The position numbers and the translations under genes were made by a program. The notes beneath the pieces were generated by a model. That model did not search any database. It had not been told where the DNA came from and saw only the letters and a program-made list of their open reading frames with translations. Source: an uncultured Verrucomicrobiae bacterium (GTDB lineage Bacteria > Verrucomicrobiota > Verrucomicrobiia > Verrucomicrobiales > Akkermansiaceae). From it: DNA of 21,273 nucleotides. The stretch covers positions 1-21,273 of the forward strand of contig CALGOH010000168.1 in assembly GCA_937957985.1 (NCBI GenBank). The letters are read 5' to 3'. This document shows, one piece after another, positions 16,301 through 21,273 of the stretch (its first letter is position 1; each line of letters opens with the position of its first letter).

Positions 16301-17685
16301 GAGCCGGCGCTCAGGGTGTTGTTGTGGAGCCCGGTGCGCACGCTGAGGGAGAAGTCTTCGCCGTTGCCGCGGATCGAGGTGCCGGGGCGGTGCAGCGTGG
16401 CGTAGTCGCGGCCGCCGTTGATGCACTGCACGCGGCCGCCGTTCACCTGCCAGTCCTGCAGGCGGTTCGCCCAGTAGCCCGGGCCCGCCCAGCGCTGGTT
16501 GGGCAGGCTGTTCCAGTCGTCCGCGAACGATCCGTCCGGCGAACCGGCGGGCCAGACGTCGAGGCGCACGTTGTCGAAGCTCTGGAAGTTGCCGGCGGCG
16601 AGGTCGTTCGAGCGGAACCTCACGCCCACGGTCTTTCCGGCATGGGCGTCGAGCGACCCCGCGGGCACCGCGAGGTGGTAGTGGTCCCACGCTCCGATCA
16701 CCGGCGTCTTGAAGTCGTAGGTGCGGGACGCCACCGGCAGCCGCCCGCCGTTGTCGTCGACGTAGAGCTCGGCGATCATCTGGCGCGGTGGTGCCGCGAA
16801 CTCGAGCGTGCCGCGCTCCAGCACGAAGTTGTCGAGGCGGGCGAAGCCGTTGGTGTTGCCGTTGCCATCGACCCCCTCGAAGAAGAGGAAAAGGCGCTTC
16901 CCCGCCGTCGAGGCATCCACCGCACCGAAGGTCAGCTGGGCGGTTTCGTAGGTGCTGTTCAGGGTGGAAACGGGCGCCGTGAGCGTCTCGAGCACCGTGC
17001 GCGTGCCGTCGATCAGGTTGTTGGCCGTGGTGTAGAGGGTGACCGCCACGGCGTCGCCCGCGTCATCCCAGTTTCCCGCGTCGCGCCACACGAAAGACGC
17101 CTGGAAGCGCTGGCCGGCGGCGAGATTGTGGCCGGTGTCCACGGCGAACTTGCGGCCGCCGTTGTCGGCGAGCACCGCGTTGCGGGTGCCGTCGACATCG
17201 AGATCCCCGCCCGGACGCGTCGCTTCGGTCGCCTGGCTGCCGCCGAGATTCGTCCATTCCGCCAGCTCGGCGAAGGTGTTCCCGGTGGCCGTGTTGAAGT
17301 CACCGTTGCGCGTCGCGCCGCCGACCAGCGTTTCGACCGCCACGAAGTTGCCGCTGCCGCCGCCCGGCAGGTTGCCGGAGAACATCGCGGCATCGAAGCG
17401 CAGCGAGAAAGCGTCGCCGACCGCGATCGGATGCGCCGTCATCTGCCACGCCTCGGCGCTGTCCTCGATGCTCATCCGCCACCGGCCGTTGCCGTAGTCG
17501 GAGCCGCCATCGATCACCTGGGCGGAGCTCCCGCTGCCGTTCCAGCCGATGACCGCCGTATCCGAGAGCGGTGCCCGGTCGACGCCGTTGTTGACCTCTC
17601 CGGAGGGGTTGATGATGGAAATGGGTGCGGCACTGGCGGCGAAGGAGAACAGGCCGCCCACGAGCCATCGATGGGGTTTTTGCAT
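13384..17685 (-). CDS. Very large secreted PhoD-like metallophosphatase with N-terminal lectin modules and C-terminal calcium/beta domain
   Basis: The 1433-residue product has a signal peptide (QKPHRWLVGGLFSFAASAA). Beta-sandwich, carbohydrate-binding-like modules fill ~20-370, and a concanavalin-like module beginning FADDWNSLPNQRW lies at ~380-610. After a PhoD-type N-domain comes the catalytic core (~715-1150) with PhoD-family metal motifs: AHGDQLYEPQ (D759, E763), IPDDHDIYQGNLWGEGG (D806-D809) and LAGDQHLGTLAHHGADG (D983, H985). The tail has an Ig-like segment (~1230-1300), one calcium loop (GGDKDPDLDGFTNDEEF, ~1315-1332) and a beta domain ending KRFYRARWDLN. Most PhoD proteins are 450-600 residues, so this is an unusually extended version. 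Predicted role: extracellular phosphoesterase, probably acting on a surface polymer; the substrate is not determined. The start ATG at 17685 lies 7 nt after the preceding stop, so it is in an operon with the beta-strand repeat gene. Confidence 0.85.
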   Translation of the reverse strand: MQKPHRWLVGGLFSFAASAAPISIINPSGEVNNGVDRAPLSDTAVIGWNGSGSSAQVIDGGSDYGNGRWRMSIEDSAEAWQMTAHPIAVGDAFSLRFDAAMFSGNLPGGGSGNFVAVETLVGGATRNGDFNTATGNTFAELAEWTNLGGSQATEATRPGGDLDVDGTRNAVLADNGGRKFAVDTGHNLAAGQRFQASFVWRDAGNWDDAGDAVAVTLYTTANNLIDGTRTVLETLTAPVSTLNSTYETAQLTFGAVDASTAGKRLFLFFEGVDGNGNTNGFARLDNFVLERGTLEFAAPPRQMIAELYVDDNGGRLPVASRTYDFKTPVIGAWDHYHLAVPAGSLDAHAGKTVGVRFRSNDLAAGNFQSFDNVRLDVWPAGSPDGSFADDWNSLPNQRWAGPGYWANRLQDWQVNGGRVQCINGGRDYATLHRPGTSIRGNGEDFSLSVRTGLHNNTLSAGSRAGFLLGAGPNLDWRAALLVQDGLGRDFGLFLGLTGGGNLVIEDYSTGAVTGLASSAVTGGFGQNTRLELDATYHAGPGTYTLALTAFNASDTQVGAVSFDVPSDRVLGSFGLLTHRGSSSATHWFDGFSGSGAALNPEPDRHLAIIGAMHTLSKGKLKLTAQLPPLSLASNPTVALDTWNGTGWTNLANAPVDNTDNLSSYTATFAIPGWNDAVDTDYRLRVNVAGTDYAWTGTVRRDPVDKEEIVVAMTTCQRINDGNTGNNGFDWSPVMVWHPHPQSFAHIAKHQPDVLLAHGDQLYEPQPTVKDTSGATNRQLDFLYKWYLWMLQVRDLSREIPTVAIPDDHDIYQGNLWGEGGISTTDESTGGYVEPADWVRMVERCHALNLPDPDPYNPVQPAPPVEQGIGVYFTGMTYGRLGFAILEDRKFKTGPNGSGSIPLDQQHLLGERQHAFLREWNKDWAGQDLKLVVSQSPFANLHTHANTGYNFGLNDRDAHGWPTHRRNDAWRLLRASRMFQLAGDQHLGTLAHHGADGPRDAGISFTAPAMANFFPRIFDPVHNSDGTTPTVSPYLGDYFFDGSGTLPDGATPNLTANDTLHFALLGSANSPEYYQQTTGVNPPNYHDRGAGYGITRVNRSTREITFECWPIHADPEYPNTGSQFSDWPQTVRQTDNDGRVPTGYLPVIDTHWRENPVVRVFDESTGELVHAMRVRGSRYRPPVYDNGTTYRVEIAYDDAALSETLTGRTASVAGPAAIHFFGAVQPSILQGGSATLEWDVSAPATLTIDQGVGNVLSQTVDGIGYLQVSPAADTTYTLTLNGGTTATTTVRVFAGRDDWNDLHFTPAQQADPEIFGGDKDPDLDGFTNDEEFQFQTDPRDPASRPRLQGSVDLNGSTLTVDFDMSCPVDPATSRMIVETSSTLGGWDEVPANSYIETGRENFLASGSSRVSIRLTDTAPSPEGKRFYRARWDLN

Positions 17686-17692
17686 TTTCTGA

Positions 17693-20185
17693 TTATGGCG
17701 GTGTCTGCAGCACCCTGAGGCGCGCGAAGTTCCGGGCCGGGCTACCCGGGGTGAAGGTGTAGCTGATGCTGGCGGCGTCTTCCGTCACCCCGGATGCCGG
17801 CGTGTCCCAAGGATCCAAGATGCCGAGGTCGGTGGATGTTTCGATGCCGTAGGTGATGTCGCCGCCGAAGGGTGCGCCGCGCTTGGTGAAGGTGATGGTG
17901 TCGCCGCTGAACACCCCGCGCTCGCCGCCATCCTCCAGGGCGTACTCGATGAGGTTTGCGACCCCGTCGTTGTCGTCGTCGCCGTCGGGCCCGCCGGTGA
18001 TCGCGGGCTCCTGGCTGGCGGCCCAGGCCGCGTAGTCGTTGGCGGGGGCACCCACCTGCAAGATGCCATCGCCCTCGAAGTCGGCACTCTTGTTGTCGGC
18101 CGTCGATGTCAGGGAGCCGTAGGTTCCGGCCGGTTTCGGATTGGGGTCGCCCGGAAGAAACAATGCTCCAACCGCGTCGGTCCCGACGAAGGCCAGCTCG
18201 AGAACCGCACCGCTTTCAACGCGCACCGTGGCGGAGTCATCGATGCGTGCGTCCCCGCTGAGAACGAGCTTTCCGGTCTGGACATGCGTTTCCCCACTGT
18301 AGGTATTGCTGCCGGAAAGCGTGACGGGGCTCGACCCCCCGGCAGTTGCGACGGTGACGCCGCCGGTGCCCAACTGAATCGGCCCGCTGATCACCAGGCC
18401 CGGCTGGGCGCTTTCCGTGGTCGTCAGTGTCAGGTTGTGATCCGTGCCCGTGATCGAACCGCTGATCGTGGCATTGTTGAAGTCGTGCGAGATGGTCGCA
18501 TCCGCATCGAGTGTGATGGAGCCGGTCGCGGTGACGTTGCCCCGGAGGTTGAGGGCGCCGAAAGCGCCGCCTCCGGCCCCGTAAAGGGTGATGTCGTTCG
18601 TCAGGTTGTTGCCCGCATCGAAGTTCTTGCTGTAGTTGAGCGTGCCGCCACTGAGAACGGTGACAGGGCCGGCGTTGCTGAGGGAAAGGCCGTCGACGAC
18701 ATCGAGCCTGCCGCTGGCGACCCGGAAGCCACCTGCGATGGTGTTCGCCAGCCCTCCCGTCAGGGTGAGCACGCCTCCACCTCCCTTGGCCAGGGTTCCG
18801 GTTCCCGTGATGGGTCCGCTGGCAGTCGTCGGGAAGCCGGCGGTGCCCAGGGTTCCGGTGATGGAACCGGTCACTTCGATCGGGTTTGACAGGGTGGTGG
18901 CGACACCCGCCTGAAGAATGGTGCCGCCGGTGTAGGTAATCGGTCCGCTGGAGAGCGCCGACGCGTTGCTGTAGTTGAGCGTGCCGCCATTCAGAACCGT
19001 GCCGCCGGTGTAGGTGTTTGCCGCACTGAGCACCTGTCGCCCGGCTCCGGACTTCGTGAGAGTCATGCCTGCGGCGCCGTCGCCGATCACGCCGGAGTAG
19101 GCATGGTCGGCACCGGTGCCGGGATTGAGCGTCACGTTCGTGACCAGGCCGTAGTTGCCGGTGCTGGTGTTGAACAGGGACGCCAAAGCCTTGTTGCCGA
19201 TAAGGCCGCCGAAGGTGGGACTGGTAACGCCGTTCAGAACGATTCCTCTCTCCGTGGTTCCGGCATTGCTCGCGTTCGTGTCGAGCGCGCTGTTCTGCAG
19301 GGCGAGCGCATCGTCCAGTTGAAGTGTCCCATCAGACAGCGTGGTGGTGCCGTTGAAGGTGTTCGCCGCCTGCAGGATCAGGATCCCTTGGGCGAGTTTC
19401 ACCAGCGAGCCGCCGTCACTCGATAAGTTGGTGGCGTACGTGACAACCCTCGGGGTGCTGGGCGTCCCCGCACTGATGACATTGATTCGATACTGCTGGC
19501 CGGGATCCGTGCTGAACTGGGCGGAATAGTCCGTTCCGGGGTCGTTGTTGTACTGGAGCGTGCCGCCACCGAAGGATATGGTGCCGCCGATGGCATTCGC
19601 TGCTCCCGTGGCCGAAATCAGTGAGCCGCCATTGATCGCCACCGTGGTCGCACTGCTCAATGCCGTGACCGGAAGAAGAAGGTTCCCCGCCGAGACCACC
19701 ACGGGACCGCTGATGTTGCTGGAGCCGTTGATCAGGCGCAGGACGCCCTCTCCGTCCTTGGTGAAGCCGTCCGTTCCCGTGAGTTGGGCGGCGATGTCCA
19801 CACGCTTGCTGCCAAGCGGGTTGACGGTGATGGTCGGAGCCGTTCCCGCGAGGGTGAGCGGACCACCCGTGCCGGTGTCGATGATCCAATCGCCAACCGT
19901 ACCGGTGTCTGTATCACCAAAAACAAGATTCCCGATCGTGCGGGCCGCATCCAGCGTGACCGTGGTGTTAGCGGTGATGTCGAGCGTGATGAAGTCGGAG
20001 GTGCAGCCGGCCCCGTCAGCGATCGAGTTGGCCGCCCAGTTGGTGCCGGTGTTCCAGGAACCGCCTGATGCGTTTGTCCAAGTGCCATCGGCATCGATGG
20101 CGAAGGCGGCGGGCGCGAAAAGAAGCGAGGACGCAATGCCGGCAAGGTGGCGGCTGCTGCGGGTTTTCATCGGTTTGGTGATCAT
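17693..20185 (-). CDS. Autotransporter-associated beta-strand repeat (PATR) protein without autotransporter barrel
   Basis: The 830-residue protein has a signal peptide (KTRSSRHLAGIASSLLFAPAAFA) and then WTNASGGSWNTGTNWAANSIADGA-type sequence, typical of the start of these repeat proteins. Its body is built of PATR-like units such as FNGTTTLSDGTLQLDDALAL, NTYTGGTVLNGGTLNYSNAS, ITYTGGTILQAG and NTYSGETHVQTGKLVLSGDA, which form a beta helix in the family. A standard autotransporter would end in a ~300-residue barrel, but here the end is YAAWAASQEPAITGGPDGDD with a calcium-loop DDDNDGVANLIEYAL, then a beta domain with YGIETSTDLGILDPW and ARNFARLRVLQTPP. It is probably a surface or secreted adhesin-like protein exported by another route. 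The start may be 20185 or the in-frame ATG at 20170; neither has a Shine-Dalgarno. First gene of a two-gene operon. Confidence 0.85.
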   Translation of the reverse strand: MITKPMKTRSSRHLAGIASSLLFAPAAFAIDADGTWTNASGGSWNTGTNWAANSIADGAGCTSDFITLDITANTTVTLDAARTIGNLVFGDTDTGTVGDWIIDTGTGGPLTLAGTAPTITVNPLGSKRVDIAAQLTGTDGFTKDGEGVLRLINGSSNISGPVVVSAGNLLLPVTALSSATTVAINGGSLISATGAANAIGGTISFGGGTLQYNNDPGTDYSAQFSTDPGQQYRINVISAGTPSTPRVVTYATNLSSDGGSLVKLAQGILILQAANTFNGTTTLSDGTLQLDDALALQNSALDTNASNAGTTERGIVLNGVTSPTFGGLIGNKALASLFNTSTGNYGLVTNVTLNPGTGADHAYSGVIGDGAAGMTLTKSGAGRQVLSAANTYTGGTVLNGGTLNYSNASALSSGPITYTGGTILQAGVATTLSNPIEVTGSITGTLGTAGFPTTASGPITGTGTLAKGGGGVLTLTGGLANTIAGGFRVASGRLDVVDGLSLSNAGPVTVLSGGTLNYSKNFDAGNNLTNDITLYGAGGGAFGALNLRGNVTATGSITLDADATISHDFNNATISGSITGTDHNLTLTTTESAQPGLVISGPIQLGTGGVTVATAGGSSPVTLSGSNTYSGETHVQTGKLVLSGDARIDDSATVRVESGAVLELAFVGTDAVGALFLPGDPNPKPAGTYGSLTSTADNKSADFEGDGILQVGAPANDYAAWAASQEPAITGGPDGDDDNDGVANLIEYALEDGGERGVFSGDTITFTKRGAPFGGDITYGIETSTDLGILDPWDTPASGVTEDAASISYTFTPGSPARNFARLRVLQTPP

Positions 20186-20397
20186 GGTTTTGGAGGTCTG
20201 GAGCTCTGGCGGGCTTCCGTGGGCGGCCCGGAGGAACCGGACCGGTTCCGTCTTCGAGGAGGCTCGTGGCAGTTTGCCATCAGGCCCATCCCGTTTGATG
20301 GCTTCTCAGGAAGGGATATGTCTGGATTTCCCGGCAAGCGGCTTTGATCGGAGCCTCCTCCTGTCGGTGATGAAAGCTGTCATCCCATCCGCAACAA
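20186..20397 (-). promoter_or_regulatory. Upstream region of the PATR operon with several short palindromes
   Basis: This 212-bp stretch has no gene. It contains a 17-bp palindrome GGAACCGGACCGGTTCC (20233-20249, 8-bp arms, 1-nt centre). It also has an inverted repeat GCCATCA (20276-20282) / TGATGGC (20296-20302), and a small hairpin GATGA (20369-20373) / TCATC (20380-20384). Any of these could be operators or leader hairpins for the minus-strand operon. No clear sigma-70 promoter was identified. Confidence 0.4.
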
Positions 20398-20437
20398 GTC
20401 ATTGAACTTTCGCATCATTCTCCTGAACTTTTCCGGC
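20398..20437 (+). repeat. Left terminal inverted repeat (40 bp)
   Basis: Begins GTCATTGAACTTTCGCATC and ends GAACTTTTCCGGC. Every one of the 40 positions pairs with the right copy. It also contains a partial internal repetition (TGAACTTT / TGAACTTTT, 18 nt apart). Confidence 0.95.
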
Positions 20438-20656
20438 TCCGATTCCAGGTGTCCGCCACCCCCGACTTTCCACCCTTTCGGCCCTCCGGCACGGACCGGT
20501 GGCAGTCAACGGAACATCCCGACATGGAGAATCCGCGCACCGAACCCCTTGTCCCAAGCCCGGGTGGAACCTCCGGGCGGCATGAGGGTCCGGCGACCCT
20601 TGTTCAAGGATGCCCGGGCGGTTCGTCGGCGCAGGAATTCCGTGGAAATTCAGGGT

Positions 20657-20696
20657 GCCGGAAAAGTTCAGGAGAATGATGCGAAAGTTCAATGAC
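20657..20696 (-). repeat. Right terminal inverted repeat (40 bp)
   Basis: Begins GCCGGAAAAGTTCAGGAG and ends GCGAAAGTTCAATGAC. It is the exact reverse complement of the left copy and ends 82 nt before the preferred start of the pseudopilin gene. Confidence 0.95.
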
Positions 20697-20778
20697 CCGT
20701 GGAAGAATCCTTGCCAGCCTGAACCATGCGCCAACTATGGTGCAAGCGGACCGACAAACGCCAAGCCACCGCCAGCCA

Positions 20779-21273
20779 GTGAAACCCACCACCCATCGCC
20801 GCGCAGCCGGCTTCACGCTGACCGAGCTGCTGGTCGTCCTCGTGATCATCGTCGTTCTCGCCGCCTTGTTGTTGGCCCTCATCAAACCCGCCCGCGAGAG
20901 GGCGCGGACGGCGCAGTGTGTCAACAATCTCAAGCAGATCGGCCTGGGGCTGCAGTCCTACATTTCCGACAACCAAGGGCGTTTCCCCGATGGGTCGGCC
21001 GACGTTTCGTGGCTGTGGGATCCCAACGCACAGAGGTTTCTGGGCCTTTGTTGGTATGACGCCGCCGCGAGTCAACTGGGGCGGGCGAACTACAGCAGGG
21101 ACTGGATGGATCCCAATGCGGAACCCTTGCCGAGCCTCTTCGGCTGCCCTTCCGGTCATGGAGAGGCGCATCATCCGAACTGGCCATACACCGGCGACTA
21201 CGCGGCAAATGTCCGCCTCGGCGATCCAGACAGCCCCGATCCCGTCCTGACTCTCGCAGCGGTGAAGAACCCC
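20779..21273 (+). CDS. Type II secretion/type IV pilus pseudopilin-like protein, partial (C-terminus outside window)
   Basis: An open frame runs to the window end without a stop, giving 165 residues. It begins with a class III (prepilin) signal: a short basic leader KPTTHRRAG, cleavage expected at G|F, then FTLTELLVVLVIIVVLAALL with the conserved Glu at position 5 of the mature protein. This is followed by ERARTAQCVNNLKQIGLGLQ, the helix common to pseudopilins of the Planctomycetes-Verrucomicrobia group. The globular part has FPDGSADVSWLWDPNAQRF and FGCPSGHGE. GTG at 20779 is preferred because it yields the usual 8-10-residue leader; an in-frame ATG at 20737 would give a 24-residue leader and cannot be excluded. 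Prepilin peptidase and inner-membrane assembly are expected. Whether it serves type II secretion or another fibre is unknown. Its upstream control region is occupied by the inverted-repeat element. Confidence 0.85.
   Translation, partial: MKPTTHRRAAGFTLTELLVVLVIIVVLAALLLALIKPARERARTAQCVNNLKQIGLGLQSYISDNQGRFPDGSADVSWLWDPNAQRFLGLCWYDAAASQLGRANYSRDWMDPNAEPLPSLFGCPSGHGEAHHPNWPYTGDYAANVRLGDPDSPDPVLTLAAVKNP

Larger units (their letters stand above)
20398..20696. mobile_element. 299-bp MITE-like or invertible element with 40-bp perfect terminal inverted repeats
   Basis: The two ends (20398-20437 and 20657-20696) are exact reverse complements over 40 bp, and pairing stops abruptly on both sides. The 219-bp interior is GC-rich and non-coding; the two open frames seen there on opposite strands share their terminal peptide only because of the repeat. 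No transposase or recombinase is encoded. No convincing target-site duplication was found: left flank ...CGCAACAA, right flank CCGTGGAAG... Size, perfect long ends and lack of coding fit a miniature inverted-repeat transposable element. The position between two divergent genes also fits a phase-variable promoter segment. The structure is certain; the mechanism is open. Confidence 0.75.

Noticed and set aside
14032..17718. A 1228-codon open frame on the plus strand, opposite the metallophosphatase gene
   Set aside because: It is composed mostly of R, G, V, A and E with no domain or signal, as expected for the antisense frame of a GC-rich gene. The minus-strand frame has a signal peptide, metal motifs and calcium loop.
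17693..20185. Classifying the PATR protein as a true type V autotransporter
   Set aside because: The C-terminus is a calcium-loop/beta domain of about 100 residues, with no room for a translocator barrel.
20399..20734. Mirrored small open frames inside the inverted-repeat element, both containing the peptide MNFRIILLNFSG
   Set aside because: The shared peptide is a direct result of the 40-bp inverted repeats. The interiors differ and show no protein-like features.

Overview
This is a GC-rich bacterial window whose gene content points to a member of the Verrucomicrobiota, most likely the Verrucomicrobiaceae/Akkermansiaceae side (Luteolibacter/Haloferula-like). The supporting signs are an ECF sigma factor of the Rhodopirellula/Verrucomicrobium type overlapping a transmembrane FecR gene, a PEP-CTERM protein ending in VPEP-hydrophobic-RRRR, an autotransporter-associated beta-strand repeat protein without a barrel, a type IV pseudopilin-like protein, a GH97/sulfatase pair, and start codons with almost no Shine-Dalgarno. 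No rRNA, tRNA, CRISPR array or phage gene was seen. The genus is inference.

Layout. Positions 1-319 (minus) hold a DUF433/DUF5615 pair resembling a VapBC-like toxin-antitoxin module, with the toxin cut by the window edge. A membrane MgtC-DUF4010 gene follows (418-1680, minus) and diverges from a tandem SpoIIAA-like (STAS-fold) protein (1773-2504, plus). A short run of 8-bp repeats precedes an ECF sigma factor (2648-3199). The sigma gene overlaps, by ATGA, a membrane protein with a FecR domain and a lectin-like C-terminus (3196-4635). Immediately downstream is a large secreted calcium-repeat protein (4735-7989) that ends at a strong intrinsic terminator (8012-8045).

The middle (8095-12440) is a probable polysaccharide-degradation unit. 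It contains a GH97 alpha-glucosidase of the inverting SusB type flanked by beta-trefoil domains, and a secreted sulfatase that reads like heparan N-sulfatase (SGSH). A PEP-CTERM surface protein follows (12619-13344). On the minus strand, converging on it, a probable two-gene operon runs from 20185 to 13384: a beta-strand repeat adhesin-like protein and, 7 nt later, a very large secreted PhoD-like metallophosphatase. Three of the large secreted proteins end in a similar calcium-loop plus beta-sandwich plus F-Y/A-R tail, which may be a shared C-terminal surface or sorting domain.

The most unusual DNA lies between the adhesin-like gene and the pseudopilin at the right end (20186-20778). It is a 299-bp non-coding element with perfect 40-bp terminal inverted repeats, placed exactly in the control region of two divergent surface-related genes. 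It is either a MITE or an invertible switch. Most of the window concerns the cell surface and the secreted proteome, and the only visible regulator is the sigma/FecR pair.
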